64,000 nucleotides of DNA from Chrysopilus asiliformis (GCA_964034945.1 OZ035960.1:11722457-11786456); one strand, 5' to 3'. Numbered from the stretch's first letter, positions 12,167-24,338 are shown. Notes: a model not told the origin generated them from the sequence alone. Translations and numbers: made by a program.

Positions 12167-13113
12167 CACGGAGAAAAAAATTATGGTTGAATATAATTGG
12201 GAGTACTATAAGAATTATTGGGGGAATCAAAATATAATCAGACGAATCAAAATGTTATCAGACGATGAATTCCAATTAGTATTATGTTTAGTTTTCCAAT
12301 CATAATTATGTTCCCTGACAAGGGAAATTTTGAAAATTATAATGTAATTGGAAGGACAATAATATCTAACCACTATTTGATTGGGATGAATAAAAATGTG
12401 TTTGCATGTCAGCATATTGTTGTAAATCCTGCGTCTCAACATAGTTATGATTGACTAACACAATAGGTGGGGAAATCTTGAAGCGTCGAATTAAAAATAT
12501 GATCCCCCCTAGCATATCTTTATTAAATTAAACATATTATGTTTATTTTTTTTTCTTCGCGAATAATTCGCATGAGGTTTGTAACATGGGAGTATAAATA
12601 CTCAAGTCTAGTTGAAAAATCTCAAGTCCATAAATCCTGTTAGAAACAGGCCTCCAGCGGGATAGCACACATGTGCTTAACCTGCTGGAAGGAATTTTTC
12701 GGATGTGAAAATATCCAAATTTTATCCGAAGTGAAAATATCCAAAAACTTAACAAATTTTACTATTATTTTTAATATTTGTTGAGATGAATCATAAATAT
12801 TGTAGCGCCAACCATATTATGTTCGCCCCAAACATATTATGATTGGAGAAACGACAAAAAAAATTGGGAATCCAAACATATTATATTGTTGTACAGCTAA
12901 ACATATTGTAATCAAAATATCATGAATCATGATTTCTCCTGTCAGTTTTAAGCATAATGTGGTTGGAATCACAGTGTCGGCAAACATAATTGTAATTGCA
13001 AAAATTTCCTCTTGGGGAAATTTCAGCCAACCATAATTGTAATAAGAATCCCCCAAACATAATTATGCTGGCTGCATTTTATGATTGGGGGAATCATAAT
13101 TTTTTTCTCCGTG
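12167..13113. mobile_element. 947-bp TIR element with CACGGAGAAAAAAA ends
   Basis: Terminal inverted repeats of about 19 bp, CACGGAGAAAAAAATTATG, at both ends. The interior is filled with degenerate repeats of the AACATATTATG / AACATAATTGTAAT type in both orientations. No transposase. It abuts the DINE-1-like copy to its left. Confidence 0.7.
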
Positions 13114-14220
13114 CAGGCAAAAAAATTTCAATCCAAGGTCAAAAACGCCCTAAATAAATTACCCAAATAGCATCGAAAAGTACGGGAACATGAGATTTGT
13201 TCTTTGCGGCTTTAAAATGCAGCAATTTACGCAATCGGGGCTAAAAATTTACACCTATAATTCACATCCGCGTAAAAGAAGCGAAAGAAGTGACGAGCGC
13301 GTCGCACCGATTAATAATGCGTCTGCAAAGCCACAATTGCTTTAGTGGGGAAATTGGTGACCCACGGTTCATCTTTGGGGCAACATTCGCTTCATGAAAA
13401 TTCCTGCAGCGATAGAGCAGCATTTGATGGTTTTCGGGTCGAAATAGTCTGCTACTAAAGTTTCATTAAAGCTCCCCGTCTGAGAAACACCAAAAAAAAA
13501 TTGATGCCTTCAGCCGCCATATTTCTCACTGACATTTGATGGAAACGATTTCGTTTCGAGAATTAAATTTCTTATTTCAGGCGAATGACTGAAGGATATT
13601 GCATGAAAAGTGGATAGCATACATTTTTGAAACAGCATAATTTTATTGGCATCAAAATTTCATTGCAAAAGAAAAAAAAATTTTACCGATAAAATAAAAT
13701 TAAAGAAATTTTTGATTAAAAACAAAATAATTCGATGGCCCATTAAAATCTGTTTAAATTTCAGATCCAATATTGTCGAAAAATTTTAATGGCAATTAAA
13801 ATCACGACATGCAACCGGAAGAAAAGTCCATTATAAAATAACACTCCACAAAAGTTTCCATTAATTTGTCGCCATTAGATTTTTCTCGTTCGTCTTCTGC
13901 TTACGTTTTTATTTGTTCATCTCTGTTTACTAGCAAGCATTCGAGGGAGAAAGAAAACCCGCTCGATGATTTGTGTAATTGTGTGATATAATGCCGTCAG
14001 ATGACGCTCGCGCATGAGGCAACTAATTACGTCCCTGTCGTTATAATTGCGGCGCCGCAAACCGCTGAAAAGTGTTCCCCACTATGGGTGCCGTTGCGCG
14101 TCTCGTTGGCACAACGAACGACGTGTTTGCGACATAAATTGCTTATCGCCGCGATTTGCATGGTGACGAAATATGGGGATGAACACCATAATTGCTGCTT
14201 AAATAGCTATTTGGGTAGCC
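13114..14220. other. Intergenic, nothing assigned
   Basis: About 1.1 kb without a recognisable gene or repeat. The part around 14000-14170 is less AT-rich but shows no protein similarity I recognise. Confidence 0.5.
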
Positions 14221-14786
14221 TAATGCTACATTTACACGAATGACAAATTTGTCATTTTTTTCTTGTCATTATGTTAATTCCCGTGTAAATGGCATAATTT
14301 TTGTAATTTTTTCTGTCAGAAAATGTCAATCTCTCATAAAAGAATGAACTTGTCCATTCTTTTATGCCAGATTGTCATTCGTGCAAACGCAATATTAGTT
14401 ATGACAACTTTAGTATTCAACTTTTGTCATAACTAATATTGCGTTTGCACGAATGACAATCTGGCATAAAAGAATGGACAAGTTCATTCTTTTATGAGAG
14501 ATTGACATTTTCTGACAGAAAAAATTACAAAAATTATGCCATTTACACGGGAATTAACATAATGACAAGAAAAAAATGACATATTTGTCATTCGTGTAAA
14601 TGTAGCATAATATTGCGTTTGCACGAATGACAATCTGGCATAACAGAATGGACAAGTTCATTCTTTTATGAGAGATTGACATTTTCTGACAGAAAAAATT
14701 ACAAAAATTATGCCATTTACACGGGAATTAACATAATGACAAGAAAAAAATGACAAATTTGTCATTCGTGTAAATGTAGCATAACA
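14221..14786. repeat. Three copies of a 175-bp MITE: one inverted, two tandem
   Basis: Unit 1 (about 14224-14396) is followed by its reverse complement (about 14434-14609), separated by a small palindrome built on GTTATGACAA. A second copy in the same reversed orientation follows directly (about 14608-14784). Each unit has CACGAATGACAA-type inverted ends. Units 1 and 2 would form a hairpin with arms of about 190 bp. Confidence 0.85.
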
Positions 14787-14822
14787 GATACCAGAGAAGC
14801 ATGTCGAATATTTTGTCCTTTG

Positions 14823-15259
14823 TAATGCGGCGGTCACACGACGCTGTTTTACCAGCGCTAGTGGCTGTTTGGCTGTTACCAGCCGTTTCAGCAGCACCAT
14901 GTGAACCCTAGTGCGTTGCTACTACCATTTTAGCAGCGTGATTATTTTACCAGCGCTACTAGGGATCACGAGACCCTATCACATGGTTTCAGAGCTGTTA
15001 AAAGTCTGATAAGTGGTAAAGTTTGTTTATTGTAAGTTGTTATTGTACGTTTATTTATTTAAATTTGTGTGTTACGTTTATTATTTAAAAAAATATCCCA
15101 GATTAAAATGTCTAACCACTGTTTTGCTACTTGCCAGCGCTACTAAAGTATATGTCGTGTGAACCCTCTCAGTACGCTGGCTGCAGTTGATACTTGACAG
15201 CGCTACTAACCAACAGCAGCCAGCGGCTGGCAAAACGCCGTCGTGTGACCGCGGCATTA
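14823..15259. mobile_element. 437-bp MITE with GGTCACACGACG ends
   Basis: Terminal inverted repeats of about 20 bp: left TAATGCGGCGGTCACACGAC, right reversed TAATGCCGCGGTCACACGAC. The interior repeats CAGCGCTA-type words. It is more GC-rich than its surroundings. No coding frame. Confidence 0.75.
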
Positions 15260-16265
15260 GGTGTGAATTTCAAGCTGCGCACTTGCAAATGTCTCAAATT
15301 GTCGCATAAGGCGTCGCCCCGAAAAAATGACGCCCTACGTGGACTATAGAACCCAGCTTCAATGTTTAGACCAGGGGTCATCAAAGTAACTGTCGCTCCC
15401 TTTACAATCAAAATTTGTAACCACTACACATTAAAATACAGCACCGATTCCAACTCCAAAGCATGGTTGAAACCGCAACACACAAGCATTACAGCACACA
15501 ATAAAAGGTCGATTATAGGCCTACGCTGTTAAAGCCAATCTGTGTGATGAGCCAGCCGAGCCACTAGCTGATGATGCTTGGTTTAGACGATTAGATTAGA
15601 AGTAAACAAAAATCCATTTTTTTTTGTCATTTTATTTTAGAAAGGGGGAGGGTTTACATCAAATACAGGTTTTGGCACCGCTTTGTCTTGGCGCGGCGCT
15701 GACATTTAGTATGACATATAGCTCTAACTCTTTTCCGATCCAAAATGGTCTAGCCGATTTCAGTATATACGAAATTCGGTCCCCTAAAAAATGCTTTCAA
15801 ATTGTCGATGTCCTGCTAAGCATAATCGTTCGGCGTTTGAAAATTGGTTTTAACCACAACTTTTTTTTCGCGAACCCAAATTTAAAATTTCGCCTCTGAA
15901 CGAATGTACAGGATCTAAATTTCTCGAAAAGATCGCTTGAGGTGCTCACAAGCAATAATTTTTTTTTCTGATTGGAAAAACCTACTCAAATTTTTATCAG
16001 CAATAGAAATAAGAGAATTTGAAAAAAATAGCTCAATTTAATGTAACTTAAGTAAGCATTTGGAATTCCAAACACGGCACAATAATAGATATTATAAAAT
16101 ATCACTTAACAAAAATATTATTGCGTTAGTTTGAAATGACCTCAATACCATATGTAAGTTTTATCTCATAATTTCATAGTATCCGCCCTTTTGATTTTTT
16201 TTGCTATCAATAATATTGACACACTGTTAGTCAAATTTGGTTCGACTGTTCCAAAGTGTGGCAAA
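15260..16265. other. Intergenic, nothing assigned
   Basis: About 1 kb upstream of receptor gene C. No gene or clear repeat is seen, only AT-rich sequence with scattered stops. Confidence 0.5.
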
Positions 16266-19059
16266 ATGTTAAAAATAAAATTATTTATCATAATTATATT
16301 AAGTGTGGTGCAATTAAATGGTTTTAATTTTAAAAAAAAGTACTAGAACAAATTTTTTTATCGCATTTTCAACTTCAGATGCAATCAACTGTGGTGTGAC
16401 ACCGAGAAACGCTGAAGGCAGATTAAAACACGATTTATTGTGCAATTATGAAAAAGATGTACATCCAAATAGTAATAAGGGTGAACCAACGCTTGTCGCG
16501 TTTAACTTAACAATTGTTTCGTATCGGTATTCGGTAAATTAATGTATAAATTTTTTTGTGTTCTTATATAATTTTATAGTGTATTTCAGTTTTCTTATAG
16601 ATCATCATTTCGTTTAAACACCGAAATTGGAAGTGTAAGAAATATCTTAAGAGCTATGACATACATGTGGATTGCATTGCCGTATTGTCAGACAAAGAAA
16701 TTTAGACTTATTGCCTCCAACACGAGGTTTATATTCGCACAGCCAAACAAATAAAAAAACAAAATTAAAAATTATAACAAAGCACCAACTGAAAAAACTC
16801 CTAAAAAAATGGAAAAACCTCGAAATACAAAAAAAAAAAAAAAATCCTTTAAAAAGCATAAAATAATCTAATCATTGGTGGGAATGTAAAATTGGCGTTC
16901 ATCAGGAAAGCCTATTTGTCGTTGGATTTGTGTAGAAAGGTTGTTCCGACTAATTTTAGATTTACTCAAATTTAATTTATATTTGAATTTATCCCTTTTA
17001 AAAGTACTTTTTTATCTTGAGATTTTTCAATTTTTGAGATTGAAATCAATAAAAAAAAGATACAAGGAGAGGGGGTTTAAAGTTATGGGGAAGGGTAAAT
17101 ATTTTTTTGCATTAAAATCTTTCTACCGTAATATCCAGCCAAATTTCAAAACAGGACCGAATTCAGTTGAGTGGATCAAAAGTTATTAGGGATGAACCAC
17201 AGAACTATATAACATACGAGTAGAACAACTGTCACCATACAAAGCTCTGCTGAAAAATGGTCCCAAAAGTATTTCCCTCTTTATCGTACTTGAACGCATC
17301 CACTGAACTGTATAAGGTCGCGAAATTCAAATTTAGTTTGCCGCGAAATTCAAATTTCACAAGTTTGAGACTAACTTTAGGCGCAAACAAATAACTTTAG
17401 GCGCCAACACCATTCCGAAAGTCTATTTTCCTTTGACAGCTCACGGTTTAAACGAGAGGACTATATTTATTTTCATACGGTTATCTTGCTCTTACTTGAC
17501 TCGTTTTGATTCACTGAACTGTATTGAAATGGGACCATTTGAGACAGCAAATCGAGCGATCTAGTATATCTATGGGATGAACAAACAAACTCTCACCCAA
17601 AAACGCATACACCCTCTGCGTTCCATCGGGTGTGAAAAACACGAATAAAAAAAAATATTATAGAAAAGTATAAACGTTTAAATTTGTTCGGCTGGTTTTA
17701 AAAATTACACAATGTGGCAATGCAAGGCACTTGGTGTACAATGACTCTCAAATACCTTTTTTTTTGAAAATTATAAATTAATTTTTTTAGAGATGGGCAG
17801 ATTCCCGTCTTCTTTGGAAACCAGAAAACTATGAAAATTTACAAAAAATCTACCTTGATGCAAACGAAATTTGGATACCGAACTACAATGTCCAAAATAA
17901 GTAACAAATGTTAAACGTCGTTACATGTTTTTAATCTTTTGTTTTTTTTTTTTTTAAGAAATATTTCAGACCCAGAAATGGTCATCATACATTGTCAAAC
18001 AGTGAAATTGACTGTTCTTAGTTCTGGGACAGTCAAATACTCCCCTATATGTTTAATTACGACAAAATGTAGGGGCGATAATACATATTGGCCTTTTGAT
18101 ATCCAAAATTGCTCAGTATCTTTAAGTTCATTGGAAACTACACCAAATGAAGTGAAATTTTTACCCCTAGTCGATAAAAAAATCGTAGATCGAAATTCTG
18201 AATACGAAATTGTTGACATAACACTTCAGTTAAATCCAATTGTGTATTCAATCGTTGTTCAAGCCAACAATTTTCAAAAAACCACATTTATCCTAATGGG
18301 AGCCATAAGTATGTAAAATGTTTATAAAAAAATTTCATTATACTTTAATTTTTTTTTAATAATGTTAGTTATTGCACTGATGAATGTATTTTCATTACTG
18401 CTGGATCCAAACTCTCATATGAGATCAATTATAATCGGAATATCGTTTGTAACAAATTTAAACTTTCCTGGGACTAAAGCGCATGCAGTAACCAGTGATA
18501 CTGTTCCAAAAATAGGTGAAATTTTCACAGCAAGAAAAAAAAACTACAGATAGAAATTAACTATAATACTATTACCTTTTTAGTGGCACTATATAGAGAT
18601 TCGTTAGTAATATCAGCTTTTCTCTTCATATACACAATCGTTCAACGCTCGATTTTGGCACGAAAAACTTCACCACCCCTTTGGATAACAAATGGTGTTG
18701 ATAATTTAACTAATTCCAAATATGGAAAATATATTTTCGAGAGAGATTACATCGTACGGCATGGGGTAATAAGGGATTTTTTTTATTTTTTATAACTAAA
18801 AAAAAACTTTTTTTGTTTAAAGACGAATTTACGCATGGAACAAGACCTTAATAACATTATTGAAGCAATGGAAGGTGTAAATCGTTCACGTGAAACTAAA
18901 CACGCCGAAAATGCAGCCTGGAAGACAGTGTCTAAATGTTTTGATGCACTTCTCTTCATAATACTATCTCTCCTGTATATAATATTGTTAATTACTTTGA
19001 CGCCACGACGACATTTAAATGTAGGAGTTACATATAATGAGTGGCTGTTTGATATATAA
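16266..19059 (+). CDS. Divergent nicotinic-receptor-like Cys-loop channel subunit C
   Basis: Eight exons: 16266-16320, 16379-16533, 16590-16634, 17791-17900, 17959-18308, 18369-18515, 18584-18765, 18823-19059. Phases match the other three genes; exons 3, 4, 7 and 8 have the same lengths as in gene A. Predicted product 426 aa with a signal peptide, a Cys-loop C159-C173 (13 residues between, WPFD core), M1-M3 and M4. This is the paralogue with the most degraded agonist site: no vicinal Cys pair in loop C, no loop-B Trp, and Gln in loop A. The exon-1 donor (GTTTTA) is weak; the rest are good. Intron 3 is 1.16 kb and may hold a degenerate inverted-repeat element (about 17247-17552). The reading frame is intact, so it is not an obvious pseudogene. 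Confidence 0.85.
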
Positions 19060-19067
19060 GATTTGTC

Positions 19068-19073
19068 AAATAA
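19068..19073 (+). terminator. Probable poly(A) signal of receptor gene C
   Basis: AATAAA nine bases after the stop codon, in an AT-rich context. Confidence 0.5.
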
Positions 19074-19185
19074 AATATAATTCACAAATTACTGCATTGT
19101 GATTTTATTCAAAATGTTACTAAAATAAACTATCAAAATTTACGAAATTTTACGATATTTTCAAAATGTGTCTTCCAACGGAAAA

Positions 19186-19746
19186 ATAAAAACAACAAAA
19201 GCTATAATTGCCAATTTGGCAATCACTGGAGACCCGTATGGTGATACAGTAGAACACGCTTAAATGCACATCGAATTTCGCAGAATTTTATGTGCATTTA
19301 TCCGTGTTTTGCATTTATACGTAGCACGGAAGCACGGATAAATGCACATTAATGTGCAATTATGCGAGTAAAAGATAAACATGCAACTTTAATATTCCTG
19401 TAATAAACATTTAAATTCAACAAGGCTACACAAAAACAAAGAACCTAATTAAGAATTCATTTTATCAAATAAAAATAACAATAATCACTTTTTTTTTGTG
19501 TAATTACATTTCATTTTTGCACAAGCGTGTAAAATTTCATATAATTTATACTTTTGCGGATGTGAAAATGGTTGCATTTAAACAAGTATTGCAATTAAGC
19601 GTGTTTCATTTATCCGTGTATATTTATATGAAAAATGCTTAAAAATCCTCCATGCACAAATTTTGCGTGCAATTACACGAGTTTTGCATTTACGCGTGTT
19701 GCATTTAAGCGCGTTCTACTGTATTCGTATCAAAATTCGAAGAGTT
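19186..19746 (-). mobile_element. DINE-1-like repeat copy b, left part, interrupted by a MITE
   Basis: Only the end of the repeat lies here (19186-19246 and 19722-19746). It contains the AAAGCTATAATTGCC and GGAGACCCGTATGG words. A MITE splits it at 19247-19721, and the LTR retrotransposon splits it again at 19747. The repeat resumes at 31903 at the expected base, so it is one copy broken twice. Confidence 0.75.
19247..19721. mobile_element. 475-bp MITE with TA duplication (pogo-like)
   Basis: Terminal inverted repeats start CAGTAGAACACGCTTAAATG on the left; the right end reversed reads CAGTAGAACGCGCTTAAATG. A TA dinucleotide flanks it on both sides (19245-19246, 19722-19723). The intact target GATATTCG can be reconstructed from other copies of the host repeat. 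The CAGT start and TA target fit the pogo branch of Tc1/mariner. The interior repeats TGCATTTA / GCACATTTA words. Confidence 0.85.
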
Positions 19747-22039
19747 TGTTATGTGGGCTTAAAAAAATAAAATATTCAAAAAAATATCCCGCCTTTAGCT
19801 ACCAAGAAATAGACTCAGAATCTAAGAAGAGATCTCGCCATTGTGCTTAATTATATTCAGGACACGAACCAGCCTAAAAGCTTTAAAGAAAAAAATCCTT
19901 CATAATAGCCGCGTTCTTTTATGTCTACTTAAATTATTTTAATGCTAAAAATAAATAAATAAAACTAATAATATTAAACGAATGAATAAACGTTTAAATG
20001 GATGATTAAAACTTAGAACGAACAATAAAACTAATAAATATGAAAGATTTGTGTAAATAGCTTAAAAGACTAGATAAATAAATAAATAAACAGCGATAAG
20101 CTAACAGGGAAATTTAGTTTTACAAAATATCCTGACTCACGATAAAACCACGTTCTCTTTTTGGCATCAACCGTGGAACGTGGAGGTTCGATCGAGTGCA
20201 GAGAACCTCAAAATTTGCTATCAATTTTTTTTAAAAAAGTATAAAAAAAAAGGTTTCGATCAAACTGAAACCCAGAATAAAGATTTTTTTATTGTGAATA
20301 AACTTTCGGTCGATCTTCTGCCGGTTAGTATATCAGAATAAAGAATATTCAAATCTAGATTTTTCTACCCTTTTTTTTATGTTAAAATCAGGCAAAAAGG
20401 GAGATTCCTGAGCCGGACAGAGGCTTTTATTAGTCGGTATTCGGCCCCAAACTTTTATTAATAAAAGCGGTGCATGTTGGCCACGTCGACCACAAAATCC
20501 ATCCCGGTTGGTGCACAAGGAGTAGAAGCGATCCGCGAGGGGATCCGGATACCGATTCTTTTTAATATTCTACCGAATTTATGTTGCGAAATTACGACAA
20601 AAATACAATTAGTGGATAATCTAGCGAAAACCGTGGTTCCCGGAACTTTCTTTAATACCCACGTTGTAAGCGTATCAGAAGATAACCTAAAAGCTGGCCC
20701 CGGAAAACTTCCAGAAGAAGGCCGCAACTATTTCGAATCGGGAAGAAGCTCAATAGATTTTTCAACAAGGCGAAATCTGGTCTAATCCATTTTCAATTTC
20801 AAACATTTTTTTTTGATTGTACTTTATTTTTTTGTTGTTATTTTTATTTGTCTAAAAAGTTCCCTAACATTTTCTTTTAGCTAAATATTTCTCAAAAAGA
20901 AAATTCAAGAAAGAAAATTCAAGAAAGAAAATTCAAGAAAAAATTCAAGAAAAATTCAAGAAACATTTTTATATAAAGCAAGCAGATCCAGTCGTCGTTG
21001 TGCACAACTACGTGGAGCCGCAAAATTAAAGAAAGAAGTAAATTAAAAGGTTGTGAGTATTTTTAAATATTTTCTTATTGAGAATATAAGAAATTTCATA
21101 TTGGTTCAAAATAACGATAACAGAAAAAGGAACTTAAAAGTAGTTTAACGTAGCTAATAATATAAAAAAATAAATATATCATTATTGTGAAAACGATTAT
21201 AAATTAAAACTAAAAGGATAATAATAATAACCACTAGTTGAAATTCGCTGTGTCTCTATATTTATTGGAGCTTTTCCAAATTTCTTTGAACTCACTTCTC
21301 AATTGTGGGTGATAAAACCTATTATTTTTGTTCCACATCAAGGCTAAATGGTATTAGGACGGGAGATGTTAGGAGTTCTCGCCGCAAGGGGGCACTATTA
21401 TCAGTTTGTTTGTGTTAACTTTTAAAATGAAAAAGATTCAAAAATTTTAACGAATTTTGATCAGTTATGAGTGCTTAAGGAAGTAGCATAAAAGGGAGAA
21501 ACATGATCGTGATTTTTCGAAAACGGAGATATATACGGATGGAGAAAGACGGACAGACAGGACGAAGTGGAAGATGGACGTAGGGTGGACTGATAAACAC
21601 GACGATGTAAAGTAATAACGGACAGGACGAGCAGATTTGAATTTGTTAGGGTAGCTTCGAGAAACATAAACATTACCATGCGTAGAGTGTCGAACAGTTT
21701 TAAAAGTTTTTTTATTTCTTTTGTCTAATATCCAATTATGTTTCGCTGGCTTTATTTCGTAGATTTTATTTATCTTTTCTATGTAGTCAAAATGTTTAGA
21801 CATTATGCGTATGTGGTGAGGATCAGTATAGAAATTTAGGCACAGATTGATGTGATTTTGGTTGAACAGAGTATTTCCTTTTTCGGTGCAAGAACCGCCC
21901 CAACCCGACGAGTTTAAGCCCAAAAATTATGTGCCTAGCCGAGGATTAAGGAAATTGAATCATAAGTAGCGATTTCACCTTGCTACCATAAAAGTCGCTG
22001 TTAGCTTTTACCCCAAAATCTACACATGTTTATATAACA
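19747..22039 (+). repeat. 5' LTR (2293 bp)
   Basis: It starts TGTTAT and ends ATAACA, the usual TG...CA inverted ends. It has a TATA motif at 20970-20978 and tandem AAATTCAAGAAAG units at about 20895-20965. The small open frames inside it (for example 20474-20785 +, 21465-21923 -) are repeated in the 3' LTR and show no recognised domain. Confidence 0.95.
20970..20978 (+). promoter_or_regulatory. Candidate LTR core promoter TATA box
   Basis: TATATAAAG, followed 11-20 bases later by CCAGTCGTCG, which resembles an arthropod initiator but sits closer than the usual 25-30 bp. The same motif is at 30833-30841 in the 3' LTR. The transcription start is inferred. Confidence 0.45.
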
Positions 22040-22041
22040 GA

Positions 22042-22055
22042 TGGCGCCCAACGGG
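22042..22055 (+). promoter_or_regulatory. Primer binding site
   Basis: TGGCGCCCAACGGG begins two bases after the 5' LTR end. The first 12 bases match the tRNA-Lys-type primer sites used by many retroelements (from memory, not searched). Confidence 0.8.
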
Positions 22056-22888
22056 TTAGCAAAAAAATTAATGATCCTTGTTTTTAGAAGCATCACAGTT
22101 ACAATTTATTTCTATTTTCTTTTTATTTTGTTCATTTTTTTTAAATTTTCGGTTGAAGCATAATTTTATGTAACCTTTGCTTCTGTCCCATCCATGGTTA
22201 CATGGAATGGTTGTCTGTAAGAGAGTAGTGCATAAAATTGCAACAACTTAACACGTGATTCTGGGAGTTTGTTCATTGGCCTTTATTTGGGGGATCCGAA
22301 TAACAGATGCAATGAGCAATGTAATTCTAGATCACTTAACATAAATACCTTTACTGATAGAATTTGAAATCGATTTCGATAGCTTCATGAGAGTTCATTT
22401 GAATTGTATCGAAAATGATTTATAAGTTCAAAAAAGTAAATTATCAGTTTCGAAATCAAGTCTATAAAAGGGGTTACCTTATTTATAATGCTTGATAAGA
22501 AAAATTAAATATATAACGTAGAGTATTGTTTTTTTTTATTAGTTTCAATAGAGGTAAAATAAAAATTAATCATCAAATCAAATCAGTTCGTCGTTTAGAA
22601 GCGGAAATAGCGATTATGTTTCTCCCTTGAAATAATATGAATATTGAGAAAAAAAAGTGTTAAATTTATATTCTTATAAACAAAAAGAGAAGAATTAAAG
22701 CAAGACAGATTAAAATTCATTCAGCATATAATATTTTTCATTATATTATTCGTTTTAAATAATATTTTTTTTGTTGGTTTTTGCATGTTATTTAAATTAT
22801 TTATTAGAAAATTTATAGTGAAGGTTTCATTTTTTTTATAGATACATTATTTATTTATTCAATTTTCTTTGTTGTTGACCGTTATTTT
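22056..22888 (+). other. Retrotransposon leader, non-coding
   Basis: AT-rich leader between the primer site and the Penelope-derived cassette. No frame of note. The leader continues after the cassette at 24147-24338, up to Gag. Confidence 0.6.
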
Positions 22889-24146
22889 ATAATTATTTTT
22901 GTGATGTATATATAGGCTTTTCGGTCGAAATTTTAAATTAAAATAAAAACGCTGGTTTTTAACTTTTTTACTGCTCTACGTTTCGGCAAATTTATTTCAC
23001 CATCTTCAGGAGCTATATACTGGAACAATTATATATATGTATGTTTATAATAGAAAATCACACTTATGATAAGTCACTTACGTTAATTTATAGTTTAAAA
23101 TATTTAACATTTAGTAAACAGAAATAAACAGTTTAGCGAAACATTTTCTTGTCAGTTACTTTAAAAAAAAAAAAAAAAAACAAAAACAAAAAATTTTAAT
23201 AAATAATTATAAATAAACAGTAATAAATAAATTATAAAAATTAATATAGAAACTTTTACTAACAATGGCCACGGTTTGAACACTAAAACGATATGAAAGT
23301 GACTAATCAAAAGTTGAAAACCAAAATTAACAGGAAGTACAACAACGGTTTTTTTATTTTTTATTTTGGAAATGGTGTTGTTTTTAATTGTATGTGTGAA
23401 TCAAGCTAGTTTATAAATCGTGTTCGTTTATTTTCTCGATCAGGACTATTATTTAATGTGTCAAATTTTCGTTTTTTTGTGTTTGTGTTATCTAATAAAG
23501 CACAATATACCGCAGCAATTTCATCGGTATCCCTTTTTACGTTATAGGTGTTTTCTTTATATATGTGCAACATTTCCATAGTTAGTCTTTTGTTGTAATT
23601 AGTAACAGTTTGTAAAATTTTTGTGTTTTCAAAATCAGGCGTATGTCCCAATTTTATGTAATGATCGACAAGTGCAGTCTGCGGTGTTGATGGTTCAATA
23701 TCTTTTCTTTTTCGTTTTATATCATTCTTATGGTTATTTAATCTTTTTTCAAGATACTGTTTTGTTTGTCCAATGTAACTTTGATTGCACGTCTCATGGT
23801 CATTAACATTTCCTAAACATGGTATCTTATATACCACGTGAGTTTTTCTATTTTTGGGAACGGGATCTTTCAACTTAGAAAAAACAGAGCATAATGTGGA
23901 TTTTGTTTTATATCCCAATTTGACGTTGGGTATATGGTTTTTTAACACTTTTACTATTCTATCTGTCATAAGTGTGATTTTCTATTATAAACATACATAT
24001 ATATAATTGTTCCAGTATATAGCTCCTGAAGATGGTGAAATAAATTTGCCGAAACGTAGAGCAGTAAAAAAGTTAAAAACCAGCGTTTTTATTTTAATTT
24101 AAAATTTCGACCGAAAAGCCTATATATACATCACAAAAATAATTAT
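22889..24146 (-). mobile_element. Penelope-like element remnant with inverted pseudo-LTR arms
   Basis: The arms at 22889-23069 and 23966-24146 are 181-bp reverse complements of each other and flank a GIY-YIG endonuclease frame. Each arm contains a hammerhead-ribozyme-like core: CTGAAGA at 24026-24032 with GAAAC at 24051-24055 on the + strand, and the same on the - strand at 23009-23003 and 22984-22980. Penelope pseudo-LTRs are known to occur inverted and to carry such ribozymes. The reverse transcriptase part is absent. The whole cassette lies in the leader of the gypsy element. Confidence 0.8.
23406..23969 (-). CDS. GIY-YIG endonuclease domain of a Penelope-like element
   Basis: A 187-codon frame with no internal stops. 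The core motif IPCL...CNQSYIGQTKQYLEKRLNNH shows the Penelope-type GIY-YIG nuclease, with its cysteine-containing insert upstream of the YIGQT strand and the conserved Arg and His that follow. An acidic residue later in the domain (VDHYIKLGHTPDFE region) fits the family. In intact Penelope elements this domain is the C-terminus of a reverse transcriptase protein of about 800 residues. Here the frame starts at an ATG inside the right inverted arm, so only the endonuclease remains. It may be a 5'-truncated copy, or an endonuclease-only unit kept intact by recent age. Confidence 0.75.
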   Translation of the reverse strand: MTDRIVKVLKNHIPNVKLGYKTKSTLCSVFSKLKDPVPKNRKTHVVYKIPCLGNVNDHETCNQSYIGQTKQYLEKRLNNHKNDIKRKRKDIEPSTPQTALVDHYIKLGHTPDFENTKILQTVTNYNKRLTMEMLHIYKENTYNVKRDTDEIAAVYCALLDNTNTKKRKFDTLNNSPDRENKRTRFIN

Positions 24147-24338
24147 TTATTTATTTATATTATTGTTATTATTTTTATGCATGCCCAATTGTTAAATTAT
24201 TTATTAACTATAGTTGTGCCATATATTCACTCAACTATATAGAGATCTATAAAAAAATAACATTTTTACATAAATTAAGTTGTCTATTTAGACGTTTATC
24301 ATTCATTTCGATTGTTCTTTAATATTTAGTACTTTGTT

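Noticed and set aside
16672..17189. Short + strand frames in intron 3 of receptor gene C
   Set aside because: Low-complexity Lys/Asn/Leu-rich translations of AT-rich intron DNA.
17247..17552. Inverted-repeat element in intron 3 of gene C (ATGGTCCCA words at both sides)
   Set aside because: The match is short and degenerate, with no target duplication; mentioned only inside the gene C entry.
20474..20785. 103-codon + strand frame in the LTR (repeated at 30337-30648)
   Set aside because: It has no recognised domain and overlaps a - strand frame of similar size. It lies in an LTR where coding capacity is not expected; identical duplication follows from the LTR pair.
21465..21923. 152-codon - strand frame in the LTR (repeated at 31328-31786)
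   Set aside because: It is antisense to the element, low in complexity and without similarity I recognise; most likely chance.
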